Below are positions 1 through 12,213 of a stretch of DNA of 64,000 bases, piece after piece. The DNA comes from Entrophospora sp. SA101 (taxonomy: Eukaryota > Glomeromycota > Glomeromycetes > Entrophosporales > Entrophosporaceae). A model generated the notes under the pieces. That model saw only the letters and a program-made list of their open reading frames with translations. It did not search any database and was not told the DNA's origin. Within the stretch, counting starts at the first letter, position 1. The number at the start of each line of letters is the position of its first letter. The DNA is taken from positions 1,161 to 65,160 of the forward strand of contig CAUDNR010002347.1 of assembly GCA_958430865.1 (NCBI GenBank), in the 5' to 3' direction. Both the position numbers and the translations under genes were made by a program.

Positions 1-1640
1 AACTACAGCACCACCCTTTTCCCCAGACATATATCCAGTATTGTCAGTAAGCCAGTACAGACATTTATTTGTACATAAGTAGGTAACAATATAGTGCAAG
101 TAGGTAACAATATATATATATTGTTACCTACTTATGGTAGACTGTTACCTACTTATACGATTGGTTCGTATTTTTGTCGTACTTTGAGGTACGACGAGTT
201 TGCATTTGTGTCGTACTTTTAGTGATCGTTATTGACGTCCATAATGATGGACTTTTGGTGACCTATTGACTTCAATACTAGGACGAGGCACGAAATGCCG
301 ATTTTTATGAGTACAAAAATAGTCTAATAAATTACTACAAAAACGTATAAATAGAACCTCTATCCCCCACTTTGGACCAAAAACCAATTCGTAAAAAAAA
401 ATACGTATCTCCTATACCACTATAAACAATACATTTCCTAGGCGAATTGCCAACTTTTTCGATTGCGGAGATGGGGCATGAAATGCCGAATTGGCAATCC
501 GTATTTTGGCTTTTTACATTCCATTCGAATTCGAGAATGAGGCACGTAGTGCCGAAACTGTATACTTACCTGGTGTTATCCAAAGGTACAATTTTTATAA
601 TATATATTTTGTATTAATTATACTTTTGGCTATCACTTTTTTCTATACCTGAATCGTATCTACTTGGTGATATGCAAAAGCACAATTTTTATAATATATA
701 TCTTTCTATAATAATTATACTTTTGGCTATCACCGAAAGTATACTATGTTTTGGAGCTCTAGAAACCTTTCTTGTATAGTTGGTGCTTTTGAGTATCATT
801 TTTTCTTGTCAAAAAATCGACCTATGTTTTGTCGTTTTACTATCAAAAAATTGTTCTTACTTTTACATATCACTTTTGCGTATCACTTTGGATCAAAAAA
901 TTCCTAAAAAATCGGATCATTACTGAATCAAAAAATTTGTTTGCACTTTTCGTATCACCATATAAAAATTGGATACATCAAAAATCGGATTATACTTTTG
1001 CGTATCACTTTGGATCAAAAAAATTGGATCATACTTTTATGTGCTACCGATTCGAAAAATTTATTCTTACTTTTACGTATCACCATATAAAAAATTGGAT
1101 CATACTTTTACGTACTACCAAATCAAAAAATTGGATACCTTTGCGTATTACTTTTACGTATTACCATATCAAAAAATTGGGTTGAAAATTTTAATCTTAC
1201 TTTTGGGTATCACTTTTACGTATTAGTATCAAAAAATTAGATCATACCTTTGCGTATCACTTTTCCGTATAAAAAATTGGATCATACTAATACCTTTGTG
1301 TATTACTGGAACGAAAATTTTAATCTTACTTTTATGTATCACCATATCAAATTTTAAATCTTACTTTTGCTATCACTTTTATGTATCAAAAATTTTGATT
1401 ACTTTTGCGGATCACTATATCGAAAATTTTAATCTTACTTTGCATGCTACTGAATCTAAAAAATCGGATCAATCAGAATCGCGCAACACAAAAATCCCCA
1501 TGGTACCTTGGTATTATTTTCCTGCAATTATTTTTCGATTTGAATTTTTTCTTATTAATTGTAAGAGGCAACAAAAAATCCCCTTACCTGAGATGAATGG
1601 TTAGTTAAATATAGGAATCTCCTGCCAGAGGTATACTACT
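1..1640. repeat. repeat-rich non-coding region
   Basis: No credible gene is seen. The stretch holds a perfect palindrome at 98-133, a palindrome around 175-194 built on GTCGTACYTT, several GGCAC(G/T)..GTGCC-type short palindromes (about 284-305, 474-493, 538-557), and from about 590 to 1480 a very degenerate tandem array of units resembling CTTTTRCGTATCACYATATC with AAAAATTGGATC spacers. The open frames here are translations of this array and have no protein-like composition. The 20-mer at 538-557 is the exact reverse complement of the core of the minisatellite at 56.55-56.82 kb. Confidence 0.75.
98..133. repeat. 36-bp perfect palindrome
   Basis: AAGTAGGTAACAA, a TATATATATA centre, then TTGTTACCTACTT. 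A further single arm lies on each side (about 78-92 and 142-156), so the site is a cluster of GTAGGTAAC elements in both orientations. It could form a cruciform; no function can be read from it. Confidence 0.8.
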
Positions 1641-1664
1641 AAACTAGATCATTGGTACACTGAA

Positions 1665-4600
1665 TTAATTGGTAAATTTTGAGTTGGTATCGGCAACAGA
1701 TATTGAGTCAAAGAGTTCTTGAATATAATTAGCTGATGATGAAGAGCATTGAACCTCTGGTTCTTCTGGTTTATATGGCGGAAGTATTGGAGTCCCCGCT
1801 TTATTGAAACCAGTTTCACCGTATGGTTCACGATCAATCCAATAAGTACGTTTCCACATTCACTGATCTTTTGGTCCTGAAAGTTTTGCTCTACTCTTAA
1901 TGGTATAACCGCACCAATTTCCTGCTATAGCATTAATCAATTTCACTGTAGCCTTGAGATCAGGTAATTCTTTAAAACCAAAGAGTAATAATGCGTCTTG
2001 TCGAATTTTAACAATTTTTTCCCATGATTGTTCGAACGCTTTCGACACATCATCACCCGAGAGAATTTTCGTATCATCGATATCAGAAAAGCCTAATGAT
2101 TGGAATAGGTCATGAACTGCCTCCCATTGTTTTGCCGAATAGGATTTATGCAAATCATTTGAGGCCGGATCCAAAGAATCTTGTGATTCCTCCCATTGTA
2201 TGGTTTCTTTGAATTTTAAATTTTCTATGGCTTTAATCGTATTAGAACCTTGTCTTCGGAAATAAGCAAGTCTTCTAAAATGTTGTAAAGGTTCAGGACT
2301 ATTAAATTTTTTTACGAAATCTATATCACAGAGTTTAGTCCAGTCAGTGTTATCCATACTCCAATCTCGAATGTCATTCTTACCTCCAATATCTCCCGAA
2401 GCATAAATTTTCCATAAATAATGCCGTTGTAGAATCATATTATCAGTAAAAGAACGTGTAGGAATCTGCTTAAGTAATTCAGCTTCACTGGGATCAATAT
2501 CTGTGGAATTGGCTATTAATTCCGCTTCAGCAACTTCGATTTTTTTTGCAGTTCCTTTAATATCATTAGATACATTTACACGATCAGCCTTAGCCAAGTT
2601 GGAATTTTCTACTGAAACTAGATCAAGAGATGCTCCAGTACTGGCGATAAGACTGCAAAGAATTTCGGGAAAATATTTGGCTGATAAGCGTCTTTGATAT
2701 TCGACCTCGATATAAGTCTCTACTGTTGGGGATGAATCAAGTGTATAACAATCGGCAATTTTATCCCATTCACGACGCCCCTTTATAACAGTTGGCAAAT
2801 CTCTGGGTCTTAAAGCTGAAAGTTCTGCACGAATAAGATCACGATTTGGTTCTTTAAAAATCTCGGAAGGTTTTTTGCTATGATAAAGAGAAACTATACG
2901 CGATGGACAGTCACGAACTCTGTAAAGCATTTGTGCAAAAGCTTCAACGTGAACTCCTGTATTGATATTACTAATTGCTATTATTGCATCGAAATGATTA
3001 GGAATTTCAAAGGAGATACCAGCTTCCACAGTGCTTGTATAAATTACGCAATCAAGACCACTCCAGGTAGCATTAATATCAACAAAATCCTCTTGACGTT
3101 GTTTTCCATCCATTTGACCAAAATAAACACGTGTCAAGATAGGTGAACCATCTGGTTTTCGTAACTTGTAGGTTTGAAGCGCCAAAGCTCAAGCCTTTTT
3201 GCATGAAGTCATAGAAAAGACAACACGCTTACCTTCTTGAAGCATCCAAAGACCTTTACGCATAGCCTCTGATCCTTTGTCTGGGTCATAAAGAATTTTT
3301 ACAGATTCACTTTTACGTGTCCGATACTTGTTATCAAAAATTCGTATATCTCTACCTCGATATTGTCTTAAGAAGGTTAAAGTTGATTCATTCGCAAAAG
3401 CATCCATAGCCACAACGTGAACAGCAAACTTCAACAAATCACGCATAGCATTTTCTGATTCTCGGGCATGGATCCCACTGGACATTTGACGCATGATAGC
3501 GTTCGCTTCATCTAAGATAACTACATAAGAACGACCTCCATAAAGAGAAAGACGATGTGTACTTTCGACCTGGACGATGATAACATCCCAGTCGTGTATA
3601 GCTAAATCACCGCCATTTTCCTGATAATGGCACACGCGAAGTCCTGAATTTTGTAATATTTCAACTTTAGCTTTAGTCTCATTGCTAAGAGTTTTACGAT
3701 ATGAAATCCAGTTAAAGCAAGGTAAATTCGCTTCGCTTTTGGCTAAAGAATTAAGAATCTCTCTTAAAGTTTTTGTTTTCCCTGTAGCAACGGGTGAACG
3801 AATTAAGGTTGTAGTGGGTTCGTCACTCGAGAAATCCGGATAAGCTTCTGGTGCATCTTCCATCTCTTTAACATTAATATTTTTCCCGGATAAATCTACA
3901 AGTGGACGTGGATGCTTTATGATATTGACTATTCTTTCACTTAATCCCCATTTAGGTCTTGGTAGATTATTAGTTACTTCGCCAAATACTAATCCCTTGT
4001 GAGCTGGTTTATATTGTTTTTGCCGAAAACATTTGAGTATAAAACGCCCGTCTTTTAGAAGAAACCTGTGTAATTGATTTTTTTCATGTATAACTTCGCA
4101 AATAGGACATTCTTTAGATGATTGCGCTTGAAAGTTAATTAACCCTTTTCCGATTTTTCCGATCCCAAGCCATTCATATTTTTCAGTAACCAAATTAGCA
4201 CCTTTAACCAGTGCATTTTCATCTTCAATAGGCTGGAATTTATCGGCTGGCTTCTCAGAAGAAAAGGTTTGTGGCCAGATCACAAAATTATCCGATTTTG
4301 GTTGAACTAAATAATCTTCTAGCTCGTGAAATCCATTCTTGAATGAAGATAATGCCAGTTTTTTTATTCTTTTTTCTTTTGCTGATCCAAGAAGGCGAAG
4401 ACTAAAACGTGACTTGGGAAGGCCAACATCTATAAACTTCGAGTAAGGTTTCCCTACCAATTCAATGACTTTTTCCGTAAAGCCTTTGAGATCTCTATAG
4501 TCAATAAATCGCCCATAAGGGTAAATAATATGCCAGCTACATTTATCAATATTTGATGAACTAGCTAAAGCAAAATCCTTTAAGATCGGTATACATTCTG

Positions 4601-5147
4601 GTATAAGATTTAATGCATCGGCACAGGCAATTAAAATTCGAGACATCAAATCATCACGAGTAATTTTTTCGCCATCTAAAGAAGGAAGTTTCGGATTTGC
4701 AGGATCCGGTTTTTGTCTTGCATCAATATCTAATATAGGACGAAGGGGCTTGTTCCCGTTAATGCATTCATGTGCATCCGGTATTTTATAAATTTCAGAA
4801 GGATGATCTATTGCGGTAAAGCCTTTTCCTGCAACCCGAATTATATATCGAGAATTAATCTCTTCTGGATAATATACATCCAAGAGTGCTATATTCTTTG
4901 CATCATCTTCCGAATCATCTTCTGAGTCATCTTCCGAATCATCTTCTGAAGTAAGTGTACTCTGTCCATTAGATGGAAGTAAATATTTAAAATAAATACG
5001 TTCTCCTCTATAACCAGTTTCATACTCAAGATCCGTTAAATCTGCGAAAAGACTTTTTGCCTCACTGACTTCAGCCAATTTTTGACTTTGGCGCTGTTGT
5101 TGGAATGATTTATATAGACGTTTTTTTTCCTCGCTAGACAGACCCAT
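1665..5147 (-). pseudogene. PrimPol / origin-binding-protein-like helicase, interrupted by two in-frame TGA codons
   Basis: The longest open part (3189-5147, 652 codons) carries an archaeo-eukaryotic primase core: a DxD catalytic pair in PILDID (residues about 137-142), an SxH motif in KCSWHI (about 202-207) and RFSLRLLGS (about 247-255). A CPIC..H..C zinc motif follows (347-373), then a superfamily 2 helicase Walker A SPVATGKTK (451-459) and a DEAN box (546-549). After TGA at 3189-3191 the same frame continues (1860-3185) with the helicase C-terminal half, including TSTVEAGISF and a YRVRDC motif. After a second TGA at 1860-1862 it continues again to a TAA at 1665-1667. This order matches viral-type primase-helicases related to herpes origin-binding protein. 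An acidic SEDD tandem repeat lies near residues 67-82. The ATG at 5147 lies 264 bp from a divergent tyrosine recombinase gene. It is either a pseudogene with two nonsense changes or a gene read through TGA. Confidence 0.82.
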
Positions 5148-5411
5148 TTTATTACTTGATCAGTTCGTATGAATAATGATACAAAAAGTTCAATTCAAAA
5201 AGTATACAAAATTGAAAGTTATTACCGCTATTAGTAATGGGATTTTATTCTTGACCGTATACTTACATGGATGGACGTGTTTGTAGAAAAGGCTCTAAAA
5301 TTCTTTTTTGTATAGTGATATCTATGAATGAAGGGCGGGTAATTAATTTTGATTTGAAAAAATAATAGGTAATAAATATATCGCAATCTACTTATCGATA
5401 TACGTATTATC

Positions 5412-6668
5412 ATGAACACTGCTTCAAAAACCCGAAAGCCCCAAATTAATAATTTTACCTCAATTTTGGACCAGATCCTAAAAAAATATAACTTGTCCGC
5501 CGAATCTAATCCATCACAATTAAGTATCTATGCTAGTGAACTCGGTGCTATGTTACCAGATTGGAAAGCTCGTAAAAATGTGAAAGAAGCTCTTCGCCGA
5601 CGTCAATTTAAAGAAGAACAGATCAAGGCTCTTGTACCGGATAAAAGGAATGAAAAACTTACTATTAGGGAAAGAGTTCAATATTGCGCTAAAAGTGGTG
5701 ATCCGTATGATATTTACTTACATGCTTTAGATTTAGTCAAGACAAAAAATGATAGTGATGAAGAAATTGTTGCATCCAGCTCACGTCTTTCGCTTTTCCG
5801 TAAGGAATTGAAAGAATCTGGAGTTGATTCTAAAGTAATTGATATATATGCTAAATTTCCAGCACTTACTCAAGATTCTAACGAAGTTCAGAAGAAGCAA
5901 CTTGTACAGCGATTAACCGATCCGTTTAAAACTCCTAATACTCCTAAACACTTCTCCTTAGATGAGGGACTTAGAAGAATTCAAAGTATCGATACTACTA
6001 AAATTCCAACAATGCAGGATCTCGCAGACGTGATTATGATGCTGAGCATGAGACCTGCTGAAGTTACTACTCTTCGTATTATCCATTATGAACCCGATGA
6101 AACAGACCCTCCGGAATGGTACAAACCCGGTTATTCTTGGTATTGTACAGGATATATTAAGAATAAGGGAGAAAAGAAGGTTAATCCTGAGCCTCGACAA
6201 TTCCTTTCCATGGAAAAGAATCCAAAGCGTGCAAGAGAATTACTTACTTGGATCCAAAATGCTATAGCAACGAAAAAGTTACGTCATCCTGTATATAGTG
6301 ATAATGGAAAACGTAATACCAGAGCATTTAGCAAATTTTTAAAGCCATATGGTATTATTGCCAAAAGATTGAGAAAAATAGGAGGTAAGCACGCTTCTAG
6401 AGTTCATGGTGGCCAAAATCCAACATCCCAACGTCTTAATTTACTTGCTAGAATTGCAATGAGACATAAGATAGACCGTTTTGATTCTGGAACTTATTAT
6501 GCTGAGGGCGACACTTCTTCTGATTCCGATTCCGATTCCGATTCCGATTCTAAACCCGAACCTAAATCTCAGCCTAAGAATAACGATCTTTCAAATAAAG
6601 TGCACTATGATCCTTTTGAAGTCCAACTCGCGGAAATAGATTCGATGTTAGCAGAAATGCGTAGCTAG
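5412..6668 (+). CDS. tyrosine recombinase (Crypton/phage-integrase type)
   Basis: 418 codons from ATG to TAG, intact. The C-terminal half shows the full tyrosine-recombinase set with family-like spacing: Arg214 in LSMRPAEVTTL, Lys250 or Lys252 in the GYIKNKG hairpin, His327-x-x-Arg330 in KHASR, His352, and Tyr362/363 as nucleophile. The N-terminal 180 residues are basic and helical and probably form the core-binding DNA domain. A Ser-Asp dipeptide tail (about 368-380) is encoded by a GATTCC tandem repeat. It is divergent from the PrimPol-helicase gene, which suggests one mobile element that integrates by site-specific recombination and supplies its own replication protein. The assignment rests on motif spacing only. 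Confidence 0.75.
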   Translation: MNTASKTRKPQINNFTSILDQILKKYNLSAESNPSQLSIYASELGAMLPDWKARKNVKEALRRRQFKEEQIKALVPDKRNEKLTIRERVQYCAKSGDPYDIYLHALDLVKTKNDSDEEIVASSSRLSLFRKELKESGVDSKVIDIYAKFPALTQDSNEVQKKQLVQRLTDPFKTPNTPKHFSLDEGLRRIQSIDTTKIPTMQDLADVIMMLSMRPAEVTTLRIIHYEPDETDPPEWYKPGYSWYCTGYIKNKGEKKVNPEPRQFLSMEKNPKRARELLTWIQNAIATKKLRHPVYSDNGKRNTRAFSKFLKPYGIIAKRLRKIGGKHASRVHGGQNPTSQRLNLLARIAMRHKIDRFDSGTYYAEGDTSSDSDSDSDSDSKPEPKSQPKNNDLSNKVHYDPFEVQLAEIDSMLAEMRS

Positions 6669-6831
6669 ACTATCCGGATTTATATGCTGTATGCATTGCT
6701 GTGGTTAAAAAAATAGGTATATAGTCATAAAGTGTTTGTGAAGCAATAAGCTAGTATTTCATATTATTAAAAACGTACATTGATTCAAACATTTTATTTT
6801 TTACCGAAGAATCATGCTTCCGCATCTAAAA

Positions 6832-8450
6832 TCACCCATATGCAATAAGGGCTAAAGAACGCTCTTTTAGTTTATTTTTATATGGTGTAGTAGGGACGCC
6901 CGTAGCCTCAAATTTTTGTTTATATTCTAGGAAGTCGGCTTCTATCATACTTTCGCGATCTTTTTTCCAGTAATCAGTGTTATCCCGCAATTCAAAACTA
7001 ATATCGTCTCTCCATCGTTCTAATGTTTTTTCTGTCATTTTGTATTTTTTCTTTAAAATATCGATAAGAGTGCCTATATCTGATTCATTTTTGATGAGCA
7101 CTTCTGGCAATTTTTTCGAAATGTTTTTAGACAACGTACTTATCTTAGCTTCTGGCAAACTTTTCGAATCGATAGATGATTCCAAGGGAATCGATTCATC
7201 AGATATACTTACCTTAGTGTTTGATATATCGTTTGAACTAGATAGTTGTATCACGTGCGAGTTCGGTTCCGCAATGCCTATTACTTTTTAACTGTATCGT
7301 CCATATTAGTAGACTTTTTAGGGAAACAATTTATAATATTTTGAATCTGATCATCTTTTAAGCTTGAAATAGCGCTTGCACTACAAGTTACTTGTCTAAT
7401 TCTATCTATCCCAATTCCCATAAATAATGTATAAATTTTTTTAGCTTTAAAGGTTCTCTGTCGCAAATTTATATCAGTAATATCAGGAAGAAGTAATTTT
7501 ATTTCGTTATATACCAATGTTCTTGCCTTTTGATCATCAATATTATTTATACGCTTAATATCTTCGATTCGATCCTCATTTGCTTTATAGTAACAATACC
7601 AGCATAAAATCTCTTTTTGTCTAGTCTTCGTAGAAACATTAAATACATCAACTATATTTTGTGTCGTAATTTTTCCAGATCCTCTTATAATTGTTTCTAA
7701 AGATAATTCGGGAATCTGTATATCAAATACATTATGTGCCTTGGCACTAGCTCCGCTATTAATTTCACTGCTATCATTTTTGACGCAAACAGATAATTCA
7801 TGCCTTAAATATTGCTCTACTTTCTGGTTATAGGGAATTTTATTTAGTTTCGTTATTTCGGAAGAAAAAGTTTGTGATGAGTCTTCGACTCTGGGCTTTG
7901 CCCATTCCGATTCCGATTGAATTATTTTTCGATCATCGTTTATAGTAGATATGGTATCTTGGGAAATTTCAGTTGTAGAATTTATTCCGGAAGAAATGGT
8001 ATGTTGAATCTTCTTTTCCCTATTTCTCTTTCTTATCTCATTACTAACACTTCTTTTATGTTCTGATTCCAGGAATGCATCGATCTTTTTATCTTCTAAC
8101 GATTTAGTCTCTGTGCAGATAGATGTATTTGACTTCTGGCAAATGTCGGAGGCAGACGTATTAGTCGGGTTAGCTTTGCTAATAGTTATATCAGATGCGG
8201 TAACATCCTCACTTCGTGAGACTTTTTGTTCAGGAATATTCCCAATAGAAGGCGTGTCTTGCACATTAGTAATGACTTGGGTTTGCTGTTTGAGCTCCTC
8301 AAAATCATGCCTTAATTTCGTTACTTCGGCTTTAAGCTCAACATTCTCAGCTTCGCGTCTGGTACTCTCTCCCACAACATGTTCCAATTCCGCAATTCTA
8401 GCCATAAGTCTGGCATTCTCTTGTTTCAATGATTCAAGTTCCGATGTCAT
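6832..8450 (-). CDS. coiled-coil protein with C-terminal KARKIYxLF-type domain
   Basis: Exon 1 (8450-7285) starts MTSELESLKQ and has an N-terminal leucine-zipper-like coiled coil (residues about 1-60) and a Ser/Thr-rich low-complexity middle. A conserved C-terminal domain (about 255-375) holds a QKEILCWYCYY helix, KARTLVYNEIK, then RTFKAKKIYTLF, GIDRI and SASAISSLKDDQIQNII. The frame stops at 7281, but a 47-nt GTAATA...CTAG intron (7284-7238) joins it in frame to a second exon (7237-6832) with a helical tail that lacks its own ATG. This tail resembles the extra C-terminal segment of the homologue at 31.4-33.0 kb, which supports the splice. Without splicing the product is 389 residues. Function unknown; the coiled coil suggests self-association. 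It is divergent from the RING homologue at 8919. Confidence 0.62.
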
Positions 8451-8579
8451 GTTCTTTTATATAGGAAATAGATTTATTCAATATATCGTAAAAAAACACG
8501 TGCGCGTTGTGATTTATAACGCCGATCACTTTGGCAAGAAAAAATATCTAATGTCGTGTAATATTATGCGATCACCAGA

Positions 8580-8780
8580 TCTTCTCGTTTTTACGAATAA
8601 ATAAGAGGTACCTATTGTTGTTGTATAAAAACGATTAAGCTTATTTTTTGACATCGAATGAGGGTCTGTGCGTCGTATGAGATGTGCCAAAGTTTTCGAT
8701 TTTACCTATCAGATAAATTCACAAACAATTAAGATCGGCAAAGGTAACGGATCGCTCATAGAGAATAAATTAATCCCATT
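8580..8780. repeat. dispersed ~180-bp repeat, copy 1
   Basis: From TTTTACGAATAAATAAGAGG to about TATCAGATAAA this is near-identical to 27010-27150, including the stretch around GAGGGTCTGTGCGTCGTATG. It lies upstream of the RING-KARKIY gene here and upstream of the membrane-protein gene at 27536 there, so it may carry promoter sequence or be a mobile fragment. Confidence 0.8.
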
Positions 8781-8918
8781 CATGATAAATATTGTTCCGA
8801 AATTACCAATTTTTTGATTTTTTGACTTGCGGAAATACTAGCATCACTTCGCGACTATAAAATGGCTATAAAAACACTACTTATTATTTGATTGAAATAT
8901 TTGCATAATATCAACAGT

Positions 8919-9917
8919 ATGGATATTACGTGCCTTAGAACTCTTGCTTTGAATATTCTCAAAAACGGCCATCCTGAAAGTATTGCAAGTAATATTGACA
9001 TTCCCGAATTAGAACCATGCTCAATATGCAATGAAGAAATTTTTTTGCATATATTTAAAAAATCTTTCACCGTATTAACTTGTGGACATATTTTTCATCG
9101 TCTTTGCCTTGAGAACATCAGAGAAACTATAACCAAATGTCCGGTTAAAAATTGTGGTGCGGATATCGAAAGCATAGAAAAGTCACCGCAAATGCGAGAA
9201 CCATCTCGAAGAAGTATGAGCATAGATAAATCAGGTGATTCAGCATTAGACCCTTTTTTGGGGAATGATCCATCATATCCAGATACGATGGTGGAAGACC
9301 CATCTGAAAATAATCAATCGCAAAGCATGGAATCTGACATACCTGGAACATCGAGTGCAAGTACTTTACCATCCAAGCGTGTTGGGGATCCTACGTCTGC
9401 GGATAAACCCTCTAATAAAAAACCGAAAACAGTTAATAGAGAAGATTCATCAAATCTGAAAAAACTTATCAATGAATTATCATCTACTGAAAACTCTCCA
9501 CAAGTTACCGGAATTATAGAAGAGAATGCTCCCTCAGAAAAAGCAACCATTTTTTTATATCTATTTAGCAAAATTGACCGTGCCGAATCTAGAAATGAAG
9601 TTACGAATAGAGAGGTTATCAATAGTTATTTTAATTTCGGTGAAGCTTTAAAAAAACGGCGCACGGAACTTAAAAAAAATAATAGTGGAAGTGCGTCTGG
9701 TGCTATACTTAACAGAGAACTTCGTGATCAAATCCCTATAACAATTACAAAGGAAGCTCTTCGTAAAAGAACCGAAAAAGCTCGAAAAATCTATAAACTT
9801 TTTGATGCCGTTGGTAAAGAAAAAATAAACCAAGTCAGAACTTTTACAGCGTCATCCATATCGAGATTAAGTACAGATGATATCGATTGCGTTATAGTCA
9901 AAGTTTTGGAAGGATAA
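8919..9917 (+). CDS. RING-finger protein with C-terminal KARKIYxLF-type domain
   Basis: Start taken at the first ATG (MDITCLRTLALN); the frame is open upstream only through non-ATG codons. An N-terminal RING finger is clear: CSIC near residue 35, then CGHIFHRLC, then TKCPVKNC, giving the C3HC4-type ligand order of an E3 ubiquitin ligase. A Ser/Pro-rich low-complexity linker holds a basic KKPKT patch that could be a nuclear signal. The C-terminal 100 residues are the same domain as the coiled-coil proteins nearby (RKRTEKARKIYKLF, then TASSISRLSTDDI). It shares an upstream region with the minus-strand coiled-coil gene. A ubiquitin-ligase role is family knowledge; the target is unknown. Confidence 0.7.
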   Translation: MDITCLRTLALNILKNGHPESIASNIDIPELEPCSICNEEIFLHIFKKSFTVLTCGHIFHRLCLENIRETITKCPVKNCGADIESIEKSPQMREPSRRSMSIDKSGDSALDPFLGNDPSYPDTMVEDPSENNQSQSMESDIPGTSSASTLPSKRVGDPTSADKPSNKKPKTVNREDSSNLKKLINELSSTENSPQVTGIIEENAPSEKATIFLYLFSKIDRAESRNEVTNREVINSYFNFGEALKKRRTELKKNNSGSASGAILNRELRDQIPITITKEALRKRTEKARKIYKLFDAVGKEKINQVRTFTASSISRLSTDDIDCVIVKVLEG

Positions 9918-10440
9918 ATCTCATATTCTTGACGTGTTGTTAATAAAATAATATTTGAATTTATATCCACATTACTGCGCCACATTACTGCGCCCGTGAG
10001 TTCAAACTCACGCTTTATCATATATATATTTTGATCTTTGCGAAATTTTTTAGATGCGTGAGTTAGAAGCCTCTCATTCAATCCCTGACCCTGATTCTTC
10101 ACAACTCTTTTTAAATATACCTACCTTCTATATATTCTCTGACCATATCTTCGCGAAATCAGAGGGAAATCCATGCTATGTGAGTAGCCTTCCTATGCAA
10201 GAAATATATGAGTCAACGACTCTATGATCTGCATATTCTATGGATATTTCTTAAACGCAGGTATAAAATAGTTGAGCGCCTTTTTCATATTTTTCTAATC
10301 GTAAAGAAGAAATTCATAATCGATCAGATAATTTAATTAATATGTTGTACGCATTTAATTGGGGCTGTGCAACAAAAATTATTTTTAGAAATTTAATGTG
10401 TCGTACACACGACCATAATATGTATGCACGATTCTTTGTG

Positions 10441-10550
10441 TGAATTCCTTGGCGTAAATACTTCTTTCTTCCACTTTATTATACCCATTCTATAGGTCCA
10501 AAAGAAGACATACAAAGAGATGAACAAAAACGGTTTAAAAAGGGCAGTAT
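10441..10550 (+). promoter_or_regulatory. shared upstream module, copy A
   Basis: CTTTATTATACCCATTCTAT followed by AGRTCCAAAAGAAGA, then AAAGAGATGAACAAAAACG and RGGCAGTATA. The same ordered block occurs before the gene at 28927 and, degraded, at about 36.6-36.77 kb. Its position 75-180 bp before two unrelated coding starts suggests a promoter and 5' leader, not a gene. Confidence 0.6.
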
Positions 10551-10623
10551 AACGAAAATATATATGCTAATTGTTTTTTTTGTTTTTCGCAACATACAAC
10601 TTCTAATACATAATTATTATATC

Positions 10624-12075
10624 ATGTCCGTTGCTTCTGCTTCCCACATCCGAGAAAACTCATCCACCTGTCACAGTATTCCATATGAAAAGTACTTCGA
10701 ATTTTTCCCTTACGAAAAGTGGTCACTCCAGCATTATATTTCTTTGGTCATCGATAATTACGAACACGCTGAAAAGGATAAAGCCCATCTAGCATTTTTT
10801 AACACGTTACATAATATCAGTAATGATTCAAATATATCACAAGACATCCGAGAAATTGCTGAAAAACTTATAGAGAACAAAAAGGTATGCATATTAAGGG
10901 CGGTAAATTTAGATAGATGGGACTTTTAGTCAGGTTCTTGTACCTATTGGATTCGTTCTAATGGGGGTGGGGTAATACTTACTCTTACAAGTTCTGAATT
11001 GGATGCGTTTATTGGATTCGCTCTAGTAGACATCATGGGATCTACCAATATAAGTTTTTGATAAAGGTCTACTGATTCTGGAGAAGGAATTGGTTATGTA
11101 CCTTCCTTTATAATACAACAAAAACTTAACTGTTGGTATATTCCTGCATCCAGCTATCTTAATCTTATTTTTCGTCTAATTATGCTTACTGGGAAATATT
11201 TCTCACTCGATTTTGTTTTTATATAGACCGATGTTAATAAAGTAAATAGCTTGTGGAACAAAGCTAACAAGAATAAAAAGGTATCGACATCACCATTATC
11301 ATCGACATCGCCATTATCATCGTCATCGTCTACATTATCATCGTCATCTACATTAAGGGAAAAACGAAGTGCTACAAATATAATAGGCCCTTTACCAAAG
11401 AAAAAGCAATATGTAGTTCCAGAAATGAGTCACCTTTTCCCCAATGAAGATGTACCTATGCAAGCCAATGGTTCAGTAAATATTCTTGAGGTGGTGAAGT
11501 CCGTTGTACGAACTTTTGACAAGAATACTATTGCACAGGGATCTTTCCGCTCTTACAAAAGTTCGAATCATTTATGCATAGATTCTAAGAAACGTGCAAA
11601 AGTTCCTAGGGAGAGCGTCTATGACGCAGAGATGTACCGAATCTTGCATAATTGGCTTGTAAAGGTACATGGTTTTGAAATAACTGGACAATGGCATCTA
11701 GAGAGTATATGTGCGGATGGTGATTTCCATCATTTTTATTGCGACCTCACTATAAAGAAACATGATGCCACTAATCCTGTGGCTATATTAGAGTTATTGG
11801 CAACAGTATCCCAACCAAAATTAGATAATCATTTTGAACAGGTATTTAAGTATGCCGAGCAACTTTGCCCTCTGGAAGTTTGGATCGTGCATTTTTCTCG
11901 CGAGGATGCTGTTGTAACGGATCCATATTGGCCTTGCAATGAACTTCAGGATAAGGGGCTTAATGTTATCCATTTATGGCACAACAAAGAATTTACAAAT
12001 GTCCGAATGAGTTCCAGATCACTAGATGCAATTGGTAATTTTTCCGAAACAATAGACCAACAGATTCTTCCTTAA
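10624..12075 (+). CDS. two-exon gene with PD-(D/E)XK-nuclease-like C-terminal domain
   Basis: Exon 1 is 10624-10884 (87 codons from MSVASASHI). A 342-nt intron (GTATGC...ATATAG, with a CTAAT branch-like site) joins it in phase 0 to exon 2, 11227-12075, giving about 282 more codons and a TAA; AATAAA follows near 12.10 kb. Exon 2 begins with a Ser/Thr tract encoded by a TCATCG repeat and a KKK patch. The domain from about residue 190 has conserved E..YRILHNWLV, YCDLTIKK, AILELLATVSQP and HFEQVFKYAEQL, then VWIVHFSRED and a DPYWP motif. The D..(E-x-L) arrangement resembles PD-(D/E)XK nuclease folds known in Crinkler-like proteins of these fungi; the Lys expected after ExL is not evident, so activity is uncertain. 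Confidence 0.6.
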
Positions 12076-12213
12076 CATTAATTATAGATTATATTTGCAA
12101 AGCAATAAAGTTTCGCTCATACTGAGTTTTTTATTTTTTCCTATATTAATGAACTGACCCAGGTGGTCAAAAAATAAGCTAATTAATTATTACACATATC
12201 CAATAATTTTCCA

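Noticed and set aside
829..1604. Overlapping plus-strand open frames
   Set aside because: They are translations of a degenerate AT-rich tandem repeat in several frames, with no conserved protein pattern.
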